A stretch of DNA of 12,579 nt from Caldisericota bacterium (GTDB lineage: Bacteria; Caldisericota; JANLFM01): positions 1-12,579 of the forward strand of contig JANLFM010000032.1 of assembly GCA_024655865.1 (NCBI GenBank), in the 5' to 3' direction. Positions 5,953-12,250 of this stretch are shown here, piece by piece (position 1 is the first letter of the stretch; each line of letters starts with the position of its first letter). Under the pieces are notes generated by a model, which did no database searches, was not told the DNA's origin, and saw only the letters and a program-made list of their open reading frames with translations. A program made the position numbers and the translations under genes.

Positions 5953-6966
5953 TTAGGGGGTCTGCTGGGCGAAGAGCGCGGGTAAATTCACCATCACCAC
6001 GCTGGAGCCTGGCTTGCCTGGATCAAAATGGCAAACCGGGAAATAGGCGCGCCCCTCTTCACTTACTCCGGAAGGAATCCCCTCCTGGCTCACTCTTGAA
6101 GGAATAGTCAGGTAGTAATCATTCCAGCTCCAGGGCGCGGGGATTATCTTCTTCTCTTCTAGGCTCAACCTGCATATTTTTTCATTGACCAGATCAGCGA
6201 TATAGGTGTCGAGTTGCTCCTGAGTTCCCACTGGTCCTCTTCTGATGTCAAAGGAGAAAAGGTAGCCCGAGGGAGCCTGGTCATAACACCATCCCGCTCC
6301 CGAGGAAAGCGGGATAACCTCACGCCAGAAAGTCAATTCCTCGAACTTACCTGAAGGGTCATTCAGGTTCCAGCGGAATATTCCTCCTGCATGGTAGAAA
6401 AAGAAAACGTTGCCGCGTCTCCCTATTGGGGAGTACTCGTCTTTCAGGAAAGGAACCGATATTTCTTCAGTCCGGAGTCCTTCCCCTTCCTTTAAGATGC
6501 GTACAGCCCCTCCTGATTCCCAGGCTGTGTCGCCAAAGAGTGTCCAGTTCTGTTTATAAGGGATAGCAGCCAAGGGCCCGGTCTTCTTTGCTAAAAGCTG
6601 AATTTTCCCCGTTTCTAACTTGAGAGCCATCAAGTCGCCACGCGTGGGTTCTTCGGGTCTCCTATCTTCATAAAAAAGGAAAGGCAGACCCTGGATTCCT
6701 CCCACAAAAGCATTTTCCGCACGCACTCCCTGATCCGAATAAAGGGAGAAAATTTTTTGCTCCCTGAAATCCCCGGAGCCCAAATCCCAGCACGCTACTC
6801 CTTCGAAGACCGATTCAGCATGTATTACAGGGGGCGGGGAGGTAACGAACCACCCTTTCTTGCCTACTGAGGTGATGGGGAAGCGGGGCAAGCGGCCCTC
6901 AAAATTTCTAGCTTCCAAAGTCAGACGGGAGATCTCCTTTCCGTCCCGCCAGCGCACAGCGATCAA
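5953..6966 (-). CDS. Beta-propeller-like lipoprotein, main body (frameshifted from its signal peptide)
   Basis: The frame holds 337 residues, nominally from a TTG whose TTGA overlaps the stop of the upstream ORF, with no SD of its own. The text is a repeated beta-strand pattern (VACWDLGSGDF, LMALKLETGKIQLLA, GGIFRWNLNDPSGKF, GYLFSFDIRRG), typical of a WD/PQQ-like propeller. It does not carry the LW endings of the PQQ proteins at both ends of the window. Its frame stays open upstream of the TTG as PGQHAELIAVRWRDGKEI. If one C is added at the GGGCC near 6985, the upstream ORF flows into it: RDEYLGPGQHAELIAVRW. So the real product is most likely one lipoprotein of about 430 residues. The break may be a real mutation, a sequencing error or programmed. 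Function unknown. Confidence 0.65.
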   Translation of the reverse strand: MIAVRWRDGKEISRLTLEARNFEGRLPRFPITSVGKKGWFVTSPPPVIHAESVFEGVACWDLGSGDFREQKIFSLYSDQGVRAENAFVGGIQGLPFLFYEDRRPEEPTRGDLMALKLETGKIQLLAKKTGPLAAIPYKQNWTLFGDTAWESGGAVRILKEGEGLRTEEISVPFLKDEYSPIGRRGNVFFFYHAGGIFRWNLNDPSGKFEELTFWREVIPLSSGAGWCYDQAPSGYLFSFDIRRGPVGTQEQLDTYIADLVNEKICRLSLEEKKIIPAPWSWNDYYLTIPSRVSQEGIPSGVSEEGRAYFPVCHFDPGKPGSSVVMVNLPALFAQQTP

Positions 6967-7247
6967 CTCGGCATGCTGTCCTGGCCCAAGTACTCATCAC
7001 GGAAGAGGTACACGGTGGCTTTAAGCTCCGGCACTTCCAGAGGGCTCACAAATTCGGCATCGGGGATGGAGGGAAAGGGAGCAGGAAAAAAGATCGCTTG
7101 AGAAGATTGGTTTCCCGCACAGGAAAGTAAAAGGAGCACCCCGGAAAGAATAACGACTCCTGAAAGGGCCTTCCATACTTTCCCTATTCTGGATTGCCCA
7201 TGCCTAAAGTTTAAGCTCCCTTGAAACTCCTGACCTTTCCGGCACAT
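6963..7247 (-). CDS. Lipoprotein N-terminus of the frameshifted beta-propeller gene
   Basis: The ATG at 7247 has a good site (GGAGGG, 6 bases before). After an unusually long basic n-region (MCRKGQEFQGSLNFRHGQSR), a hydrophobic run VVILSGVLLLLSC gives a lipobox with Cys43. The exported part, NQSSQAIFFPAPFPSIPDAE, leads to LKATVYLFRDEYLGQDSMPS and a stop. The ending GQDSMPS looks out of frame, because the text continues well in the other frame at 5953-6966. A free 51-residue mature lipoprotein is possible but less likely. The signal-peptide stretch 7114-7144 is repeated exactly in inverse orientation at 5799-5829. Confidence 0.65.
   Translation of the reverse strand: MCRKGQEFQGSLNFRHGQSRIGKVWKALSGVVILSGVLLLLSCAGNQSSQAIFFPAPFPSIPDAEFVSPLEVPELKATVYLFRDEYLGQDSMPS
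7114..7144 (-). repeat. 31-bp exact inverted repeat, right copy
   Basis: It encodes the hydrophobic core and lipobox of the lipoprotein at 6963-7247. The exact reverse complement is at 5799-5829. The two copies lie about 1.3 kb apart and bracket almost the whole lipoprotein gene, so recombination between them would flip the gene body. Confidence 0.85.
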
Positions 7248-7297
7248 ACCTGTCCCTCCACAGATTGCTCGATCAGAGCTTCTCCTTTAACTAAATT

Positions 7298-7504
7298 TTG
7301 GCTTTTCTCAAAGAGCTGTCAGATGTTCTTGTGTCTTTTTTTACAAACTATGCCCAAATGACTTTTTTATCATGGGAAGCAAGACTCTTCTTGACAGTTG
7401 CCTTAACAGTTCTTTTCTATCTTCTCTTGGTCGTAGCCAAATTCCTGCCGGATTGGACTCCATTTCTCGGCTTCTGGCATCGGAGCTCATCCAGCACAGG
7501 ATGA
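7298..7504 (+). CDS. Possible small single-helix membrane protein
   Basis: The frame opens right after a stop (TAA 7292) and its only start is TTG 7298, without a visible ribosome binding site. The 68 residues contain an amphipathic start (FLKELSDVLVSFFTNYAQMT), a clear membrane helix at about 28-48 (ARLFLTVALTVLFYLLLVV) and a short tail ending HRSSSSTG. No family is recognised. It diverges from the lipoprotein gene at 7247 across only 50 bases. It is plausible from its composition and weak from its start signals. Confidence 0.4.
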   Translation: MAFLKELSDVLVSFFTNYAQMTFLSWEARLFLTVALTVLFYLLLVVAKFLPDWTPFLGFWHRSSSSTG

Positions 7505-7541
7505 CCCGGTTTTACACTGGCGGGAAATTATTCTTTGTTTA

Positions 7542-7697
7542 ATGATAATCTCTTCTTTTCTGTTTGCGCTATCAGCCTGTGCCCCTCTACCCACGGCGGT
7601 TTCCCAGGAGTTCAAGCGTCTTTACTACACTGACGGGACCCCTGCTGTGGGAACAGGGAAAACCCCACGAAAAATGGGGACAATCTATTTTCTCTAA
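7542..7697 (+). CDS. Small lipoprotein, 51 residues
   Basis: The frame reads MIISSFLFALSACAPLPTAV and then SQEFKRLYYTDGTPAVGTGK, ending TIYFL. The signal peptide is short and the lipobox is textbook (LSAC, Cys13), leaving a mature lipopeptide of only 39 residues. The frame stays open upstream (HWREIILCL before the Met), so an earlier start overlapping the preceding ORF is possible. No strong SD is visible. The stop at 7695-7697 overlaps the stop of the opposing GNAT gene (7694-7696). No homologous family is recognised. It may be functional or the remnant of a longer lipoprotein gene. Confidence 0.45.
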   Translation: MIISSFLFALSACAPLPTAVSQEFKRLYYTDGTPAVGTGKTPRKMGTIYFL

Positions 7698-8443
7698 AAA
7701 ATCTTCCCCCACAGCTCACCTAAATATTTCGAGAAGCCCAGAAATGTAAAGCCTGACTCTTTTGCAAAAACTTTGGTGGGATAAGATCTGGGATCAGTCT
7801 CAAAAAGATCTTTTGGAAGATCCATGCTTTTTGCAACCTCTGAGAACTTAGTTCTATTGGAGAACCTTCTTCCTTCACCCTCAAGCAAGTATTTCATCAG
7901 AGTTTCCCCCAAAGGAATCATTGAGTACTTTCCCAGTGTGATGGTAAAGGCCAGTTTGCAACTCTCGGGATTGGATTTGACCTCCTCTATGAATTTTTGA
8001 AATAAGAGCCTGCCCAATCCTTTGCCCCGCAAATCCTCTTTAATCGTAAAATATGACAGATATATCCCCAACTGGATTTCCTCTTTGGGGGAAAGTTTCT
8101 TTTCTATGATCGAGGCTATGCTCTCGACTGAAAGAGTCTTGACTTCCCCATTCTCGTTCTTTGCGGGGTGAAAATATAACTGCTTCTTTAGTTTCTGCCA
8201 GGGATAGTATTTGACGATTAATCCCCCCACGTGATCACCTTGGGGATCAAAGATGCCGAAGATCTTGCTGTTTCTTTCCCCATGCGAATTTAGATATTCC
8301 AGATCGATGATCTCAGAAATGGAGAAGGAATTAAGGCTATCCCTTATGAGCTTCTCAAGCCTGTTACCAGAAAAGAGGAAATTTCCCATAAAATTCAGCA
8401 GTTTAAGTGCGGCATCCTCATCCCTGATCTGTATCACCCTCAT
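7694..8443 (-). CDS. GNAT-family N-acetyltransferase
   Basis: The preferred start is ATG 8443, after GGGGAGGGGACCCGAC, giving 249 residues that open with MRVIQIRDEDAALKLLNFM, the usual beginning of a GNAT domain. A GTG at 8530 would add 29 residues rich in Ser/Glu that look less protein-like. The acetyl-CoA loop is clear: YFTIKEDLRGKGLGRLLFQ, with R-G-K-G-L-G at residues 139-144 followed by the LLFQKFIEEV helix. The C-terminal FAKESGFTFLGFSKYLGELW is the typical last strand pair. About 100 residues precede the acetyl-CoA loop region, including a variable segment (about 60-115). The acceptor substrate cannot be told from the sequence. The gene is separate from the sulfur operon behind it. Confidence 0.85.
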   Translation of the reverse strand: MRVIQIRDEDAALKLLNFMGNFLFSGNRLEKLIRDSLNSFSISEIIDLEYLNSHGERNSKIFGIFDPQGDHVGGLIVKYYPWQKLKKQLYFHPAKNENGEVKTLSVESIASIIEKKLSPKEEIQLGIYLSYFTIKEDLRGKGLGRLLFQKFIEEVKSNPESCKLAFTITLGKYSMIPLGETLMKYLLEGEGRRFSNRTKFSEVAKSMDLPKDLFETDPRSYPTKVFAKESGFTFLGFSKYLGELWGKIF

Positions 8444-8741
8444 GTCGGGTCCCCTCCCCGGATAAGATGAATAAATTTCAGACTGGCTTTCAATTGATGT
8501 GTTCTCGTCCCAATTTTTCAGCCAAATCACTCCCTTTCCCTGGCTTTATTACAAAATTTGGAGGTTCCTGTGAAAATTTTATTAATGCGGTGTAAATTTG
8601 AGATGAAGAAATCTTTAAGAATTCGTGAAGATTCCTCCTCAACTGAACCAAGATCAAGACTTCTCCACTTCGCGCCTCAGGATAAAAATGCCAAAAGGCC
8701 CGGCGCGCCCTTGGGAAAAAGGCAATGAAACCCGGTGCTTT
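8444..8741 (-). other. Intergenic region between tusB and GNAT gene
   Basis: It is AT-rich near the GNAT start and has no convincing gene. Just after tusB on the - strand, AAGGGCGCGCCGGGCCTTTT (8693-8712 on the + strand) contains the palindrome GGCGCGCC and AAGG/CCTT ends followed by T residues; it may be a weak terminator of the sulfur operon. The promoter of the GNAT gene should lie at about 8540-8640, but I see no clear -35/-10 pair. Confidence 0.35.
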
Positions 8742-9038
8742 TTAATGGATTATTTTCTCGTGCCTCTCAATTAAGTCCAGGAAACCGTCATAGTCCACGA
8801 GATTTCCCCAGACATGCTCGATGCCTCTTGCTTCCAGATCCTCTTTCAAGAAGTAAAAAGAAACTCCCTGGCTCCTTTTCTCCTCTACCAGTTTTTTGAG
8901 GGATTGTGGCGTGCCTTTACAGGCTACCACCCCATTCTGGATGAAAATACAGGAATCGCCTTCCCGGGCCAGTTTGAGGTGCAATTCAATCTCGTTTCTT
9001 TTAAATGGAGAGACGCTGAAGATAAACAGGTAACCCAT
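8742..9038 (-). CDS. tusB/dsrH: Sulfur relay protein TusB/DsrH
   Basis: This 98-residue protein is the last gene of the sulfur-relay operon. The opening FIFSVSPFKRNEIELHLKLA, then EGDSCIFIQNGVVACKG, is the DsrH/TusB pattern (xxxRSPF...L.L...GD.ilLiqdGV.A). DsrH joins DsrE and DsrF in a heterohexamer that carries persulfide sulfur between TusA and a DsrC/TusE-type acceptor in the cytoplasm. The Cys reported as important in DsrH of sulfur oxidisers (about residue 20) appears to be His20 here, with cysteines instead at 30 and 41; this rests on alignment from memory. A GGGAG site lies in the end of tusC, whose stop is one base before this ATG. Confidence 0.85.
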   Translation of the reverse strand: MGYLFIFSVSPFKRNEIELHLKLAREGDSCIFIQNGVVACKGTPQSLKKLVEEKRSQGVSFYFLKEDLEARGIEHVWGNLVDYDGFLDLIERHEKIIH

Positions 9039-9039
9039 G

Positions 9040-9405
9040 TCAACTCCCGGAAGTGAAAGTAATTACGCAATGATGGTCATCTATCAGTTTTCGGGCCATT
9101 TCCTGATCCAGGATGCCATCGGTCTCTATAAGCTCCTCTTCGTCTATCCCTCTTTCTGAGAGGGAATCCTTGAAGGCATAGACCTTTACGCCGAATTCCG
9201 AGAGGGACCTGTAAGCCCTTTCCAGGCTTTGCATATCAATATTTTCCGGCTTCTGTTCCCTTAAGGCGATGTAGACTCCGTCGCCCATAAGCAAGCAGGA
9301 GGTCTCAACCCCCAAACCCCCAAGCCCCTGCAATACCCTATACGCCTCGGCCGCCGTGGCGGTTCCGTACGGGGCGGCATTCAGTATAACAAGCACCTTT
9401 CGCAT
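9040..9405 (-). CDS. tusC/dsrF: Sulfur relay protein TusC/DsrF
   Basis: The start is ATG 9405, with GAGGAG 6 bases before and overlapping the tusD stop; a longer frame from 9483 runs back into tusD and is not used. The 121-residue product begins MRKVLVILNAAPYGTATAAE. The APYGT stretch (residues 11-15) and the following LMGDGVYIALREQKPENID are diagnostic of TusC/DsrF (E. coli TusC has APHGT at this point). The end SLSERGIDEEELIETDGILD also fits. It is the middle subunit of the DsrEFH/TusBCD complex. No catalytic cysteine is expected in this subunit, and none sits in the usual loop. The gene lies 10 bases after tusD and one base before tusB, so translation is coupled. Confidence 0.9.
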   Translation of the reverse strand: MRKVLVILNAAPYGTATAAEAYRVLQGLGGLGVETSCLLMGDGVYIALREQKPENIDMQSLERAYRSLSEFGVKVYAFKDSLSERGIDEEELIETDGILDQEMARKLIDDHHCVITFTSGS

Positions 9406-9415
9406 TTCGAACTCC

Positions 9416-9766
9416 TCAGTATCCAAAGGATATGAATCTATCGCAATCGGGCATTTCCTTAACCAGGAGCCCCAGCCCGCCAAATTTGGCTCCCTCGATA
9501 ATATCCTCTTTGTCCTGGCCCCTGAATTTAGCGCAGGTGGCGCATAACCCCACTTTGGCTCCCATTTGGATCAGTTCCTTGATCCTTTCGGCAATGTTCC
9601 TTTCCTCGAGGGACTTGATTTTTGCCTGCACGTTCAGGGTTCCATCCTCATAGAGGAAGATGAAGATGTCGTGTCCCCTGTTTAGGGCTCTTTTAGCCAG
9701 GTTATAGACGGTGTCAATGTTCTGGTTAGAATACGGTCCGGTTCGAACAAGGAATTTCAATTTCAT
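9416..9766 (-). CDS. tusD/dsrE: Sulfur relay protein TusD/DsrE
   Basis: The 116-residue product begins MKLKFLVRTGPYSNQNIDTV with the family GP.......A core. It then has FIFLYEDGTLNVQAK, where TusD has FFY.EGVYNAN, and the active-site loop KVGLCATCAKFRG. Cys75 matches the sulfur-carrying Cys of E. coli TusD/Allochromatium DsrE (Cys78 there). A second cysteine, Cys78, makes a CxxC, as seen in many DsrE-like proteins of anaerobes. The end GGLGLLVKEMPDCDRFISFGY is also typical. It is the active subunit of the DsrEFH complex, accepting sulfur from TusA. The gene starts 8 bases after dsrE2 with a weak AGGGCGA site, which again suggests coupling. Confidence 0.9.
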   Translation of the reverse strand: MKLKFLVRTGPYSNQNIDTVYNLAKRALNRGHDIFIFLYEDGTLNVQAKIKSLEERNIAERIKELIQMGAKVGLCATCAKFRGQDKEDIIEGAKFGGLGLLVKEMPDCDRFISFGY

Positions 9767-9774
9767 TGTTCGCC

Positions 9775-10182
9775 CTAAATAAAGAGCGTCACATCAGACT
9801 CAAAAGCGATTTTCAAAAAGGCGGTAGCCCCCAGGACTTCCACGCCATCAATCAGGTCCTCCTTCTTTACGCCCATTATCTCCATGCTGGTTGAGCAGGC
9901 GTAGAGCTTCACCCCCAATTCCCGGGCCTGCTCCAAGAGTTCAGAGTATCCAGGGATGTTTTTGCTCTTCATCTGCTTGACCATCATGCCTGTAAAGGGC
10001 GCCATCATTCCCTTGAGCTTCGGTTTGTAATCTTTTTTGAGCAGGAACAATCCCCAGAAGGTGAAGAACAAATGGACCTCGGCATCCAGTGAGGCTCCCG
10101 TAGTGCCCAGTATCATGGGCATCATAGCCTTATCCAGTGAATTCTCCGAGACAACGATTGCCAATCTTTTCTTTTCCGTCAT
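9775..10182 (-). CDS. dsrE2: DsrE2-type DsrE-family protein
   Basis: This 135-residue protein has the DsrE2 hallmarks: an early VVSENSLDKAMMPMILGTTG (nucleotide-like loop and helix), a hydrophobic FFTFWGLFLLKKD, a Met-rich stretch (KGMMAPFTGMMVKQMK) and KLYACSTSMEIMGVKKEDL with the single Cys96. DsrE2 proteins are membrane-associated or hydrophobic relatives of DsrE, typically encoded beside tusA in rhd-tusA-dsrE2 clusters. They take part in cytoplasmic persulfide transfer. AGGAGGA, overlapping the tusA stop, gives a strong start at 10182. Family knowledge is mainly from sulfur oxidisers; here it fits a TusA - DsrE2 - DsrEFH chain, but the direction of sulfur flow cannot be read from the sequence. 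Confidence 0.88.
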   Translation of the reverse strand: MTEKKRLAIVVSENSLDKAMMPMILGTTGASLDAEVHLFFTFWGLFLLKKDYKPKLKGMMAPFTGMMVKQMKSKNIPGYSELLEQARELGVKLYACSTSMEIMGVKKEDLIDGVEVLGATAFLKIAFESDVTLFI

Positions 10183-10192
10183 GTTTTTCCTC

Positions 10193-10420
10193 CTATTTCT
10201 TTTTTATGTAAAACTTAATTACGCCAGCTTCCTCTTCCATTTTTAGAAGCTCATTTCCTGTTTGCTCGCACCAGGCAGGGAAATCTTCCTTAGCGCCGGG
10301 ATCGTCAGCCAGAACGAGCAGGATCTCACCGCTTCCCAGCTCTTCGATTGCCTTCCTGGTCTTGATGATGGGCATGGGGCAGGACAACCCCACAGCGTTC
10401 AGCTCCTTTTTTGCTTCCAT
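10193..10420 (-). CDS. tusA: Sulfur carrier protein TusA
   Basis: The product has 75 residues, the usual TusA size. LNAVGLSCPMPIIKTRKAI carries the CPxP motif with the sulfur-binding Cys14, and LLVLADDPGAKEDFPAWCEQ matches the second half of the SirA/TusA fold. TusA receives sulfur as a persulfide from a cysteine desulfurase or rhodanese and hands it to DsrE/TusD. AAGGAGGA lies 6 bases before the ATG, a very strong site, suggesting high expression. Neither a desulfurase nor a rhodanese gene is in the window. Confidence 0.93.
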   Translation of the reverse strand: MEAKKELNAVGLSCPMPIIKTRKAIEELGSGEILLVLADDPGAKEDFPAWCEQTGNELLKMEEEAGVIKFYIKKK

Positions 10421-10445
10421 AAAGGTTCCTCCTTCTTTGCTCCTT

Positions 10446-10601
10446 TCATTCGATTTTACAAAAAGTCCCGGGACTTATAACAGAGGCCACTTTCTGTAAA
10501 AGGGCAAGAATCATCATACCGGGGATTTCTCTCAGGGCAAAAGGCTTCAAGAACAAATTTCCTGCTTCATTTACCGCCTTCTTCAAAATCTGGGTGTCCA
10601 T
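10446..10601 (-). CDS. Small 51-residue protein leading the sulfur-relay operon
   Basis: The frame from ATG 10601 to TGA 10446 reads MDTQILKKAVNEAGNLFLKP and continues FALREIPGMMILALLQKVAS to a Cys-containing end, GTFCKIE. The text is coherent: an amphipathic helix, a hydrophobic segment (about 28-42) and one cysteine. It ends 25 bases before tusA, separated from it by only the tusA ribosome binding site, and starts 3 bases after the 63-residue ORF. No clear SD precedes the ATG. I do not recognise the family. Position suggests a co-expressed small protein, perhaps membrane-bound, but it could be the remnant of a longer gene. Confidence 0.45.
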   Translation of the reverse strand: MDTQILKKAVNEAGNLFLKPFALREIPGMMILALLQKVASVISPGTFCKIE

Positions 10602-10604
10602 TCT

Positions 10605-10796
10605 TTAACTTTGAACATTGATTTTTCTCAGGTTTTCTAAAGTTGGAGCAAATTCCTCCTCCACATCTTCCCCGACCAGGTGCCTTTCCGGGTTCGGCAC
10701 ACATATGAAAGGAACGACCACACCACTATCGTCCCGGAGGGGCAAAAGGCCTTGTGGCTCCACAATTTTACCGAAAGAAGCTTTCTGAATGACCAA
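10605..10796 (-). CDS. 63-residue ORF spanning the inner edge of the right arm
   Basis: The only start is TTG 10796, without an SD. The first part (MVIQKASFGKIVEPQGLLPL) lies in the conserved tail of the duplicated module. The second part (SGVVVPFICVPNPERHLVGE, then DVEEEFAPTLENLRKINVQS) lies outside it and has good protein character. In the left module the equivalent frame is shifted by one base and stops at TAG 1827-1829. It may be the end of an older gene cut by the duplication, a small gene of its own, or chance. In another frame of the same DNA a LEKHPEHW.FRKLL text is conserved between the two modules, so which frame was coding is unclear. Confidence 0.3.
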   Translation of the reverse strand: MVIQKASFGKIVEPQGLLPLRDDSGVVVPFICVPNPERHLVGEDVEEEFAPTLENLRKINVQS

Positions 10797-10855
10797 TGCT
10801 CTGGATGCTTTTCAAGGGAAAATTAGAATGGTGTATTCCATTTTCATGCTCTTCA

Positions 10856-12247
10856 TTATTTCTCCCTCCAGAGCTCGAAAACAGGAGGAGAAGGGAAATT
10901 CTTATCATAGGTGTAGTGTACGATCAAACCTTTCTCCACCGGCATAATATTTCTCACCCTAGCGTCCTGGGAGATATCCTTTTGCCAAAGCAACTGTCCT
11001 GTCTCAGGATGGAAAGCATAGACGGTATCCCGGCCGTTGAAATATACCACATCCTTAGCGATGAGAATGTCATCTACCCCAAACCACTTGTATGTCTTCT
11101 CCTTGATCCCCTCGGCTCCTTCCATGGGGACCTTTACCTCTTTGAAAGGAGGGGAGTAGCTCCAAAGCTCCTTCCCTGTCCTCAAGTCGAAGCAGACGAA
11201 TCTGCCCTCAAAAAGAACGGTGTACAATCTATCCTGGTGGAGAGCAATGTAAGACATAACCGGAATGCCTATCCCCTCCGGTTGAGACGATTCTTTCTCC
11301 CAGAGAACTCTAAGGGTTGACTTATCGAATACTTTAATAGAAAAGGCTGGCGGGGTTGAGTCTTTGGCCAAACAAACGGCAATGGAGTCCTTTCCGATAG
11401 CTATCCTATTCCAGCTACCAGAGAAATCGAAGGCAAGCTGATTGAACTTCAATTGCTTCTCCATGGTGTCATAGGAGAAGAGATAGGATTTTCCCAAGAT
11501 GTCTGCGATGCCATAGAGGGTAGTCCCTTCTGCAGCTAACATCGTGTCGTTGGCTCGAAGAGCGTAGTGGTAAGGGTGAGATTCTAAAAAGATCTTATCC
11601 AGAACCTTCCCCGTTCCGGTGTCGAACACCCATATTCCCGATTCATGAAAGGGATCGGTCTCCACTGTATTGTTGGCAGGGAGATAGATCCTATCACCGA
11701 TAATAATGGGAAAACCGAAAGGGCTCACCCGGTTCGGATCTTTCCCCAACTCATCGCTCTGCCATAGGATATCCCCTGTCCTCTTGTCCAGGGAAACAAG
11801 GCGTTCCCTCTCCCATTTATCGGGGTAGTAGCTAACTACAATAAAGATCGAGTCCCGGTAAACAAGAGGGGGGTAAACACTTAGATATTTAGCGTTGGGA
11901 TCCAGAATGGAATTAAATTCTTTCCGCCATATCTCTTGGCCGGTGTCCAAAGAGACAGCATAAACTCCTTGCCCACCAAGGTACATGACTCGGCCATCAA
12001 CTACTGGGGAATTGTAGACCTTGGTAATGGGGTCCTCGGCCGAATCAACCATCTCGTATTTCCAAGCTACCTGGAAATCGCCCTCGGTCAAACCAGCTAC
12101 ATCAACATAGGATGTGCGCCTCTCATTCCCGAAGGCTCCGTATATAGGAGCAGGGTAGGCCTTTTGGCATCCCGAAAAAAGAACCACCAGCAAGATAAAT
12201 GAAAGCAGGAGCTTCCGTTTTGTATTTGAAAAGGCTATTTTTCCCAT
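10856..12247 (-). CDS. PQQ-type beta-propeller lipoprotein (right copy)
   Basis: This 463-residue paralogue of the protein at 314-1699 has a basic n-region (MGKIAFSNTKRK), a hydrophobic core and the lipid-attachment motif FSGC (Cys27). It then has the same run of propeller blades: YAVSLDTGQEIW (Trp107), SLDKRTGDILW, VFDTGTGKVLD, VFDKSTLRVLW, CFDLRTGKELW and YAFHPETGQLLW, ending in the shared FELWREK. It lacks several cysteines of the left copy (for example in the CLYGC region, here IYGAF), so the copies may fold or pair differently. It starts 3 bases after the stop of the truncated upstream gene and, like the left copy, overlaps a TAATG with a GGAGGGAG site at its end. That downstream frame is only 14 codons here. 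The gene is co-directional with the sulfur-relay operon about 250 bases beyond. Confidence 0.85.
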   Translation of the reverse strand: MGKIAFSNTKRKLLLSFILLVVLFSGCQKAYPAPIYGAFGNERRTSYVDVAGLTEGDFQVAWKYEMVDSAEDPITKVYNSPVVDGRVMYLGGQGVYAVSLDTGQEIWRKEFNSILDPNAKYLSVYPPLVYRDSIFIVVSYYPDKWERERLVSLDKRTGDILWQSDELGKDPNRVSPFGFPIIIGDRIYLPANNTVETDPFHESGIWVFDTGTGKVLDKIFLESHPYHYALRANDTMLAAEGTTLYGIADILGKSYLFSYDTMEKQLKFNQLAFDFSGSWNRIAIGKDSIAVCLAKDSTPPAFSIKVFDKSTLRVLWEKESSQPEGIGIPVMSYIALHQDRLYTVLFEGRFVCFDLRTGKELWSYSPPFKEVKVPMEGAEGIKEKTYKWFGVDDILIAKDVVYFNGRDTVYAFHPETGQLLWQKDISQDARVRNIMPVEKGLIVHYTYDKNFPSPPVFELWREK

Positions 12248-12250
12248 TAC

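Larger units (their letters stand above)
5841..5956 (+). terminator. Imperfect inverted repeat between convergent genes
   Basis: The left part (about 5841-5867: an A-tract, GTG, an A-tract, then GTGGACAGGTT) is matched in inverse by the right part (AACCTGCCCACTTTTACTTT, 5933-5952), with an AT-rich middle that includes the palindrome TTTTTCGAAAAA (5870-5881). Each transcript would form a stem followed by a U-rich run, so it can end both the M16 mRNA and the opposing lipoprotein mRNA. The right arm overlaps the stop codon of the - strand gene. The core belongs to the same REP-like family as 3575-3594 and 4175-4195. Confidence 0.5.

Noticed and set aside
5910-6107. 65-codon + strand frame after the M16 gene
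   Set aside because: It is antisense to the end of the beta-propeller-like gene and runs through the terminator repeat.
8444-8530. Extended GNAT start at GTG 8530
   Set aside because: The added residues are low-complexity and outside the domain; ATG 8443 has a G-rich site and begins the GNAT fold. Not fully excluded.
9406-9483. N-terminal extension of tusC (start at 9483)
   Set aside because: It overlaps the end of tusD, while ATG 9405 has a perfect GAGGAG site and gives the normal TusC start.
10796-11320. 174-codon open frame on the + strand
   Set aside because: It lies antisense inside the right-hand beta-propeller gene, which has clear repeats and a lipobox; the antisense text has no domain features.
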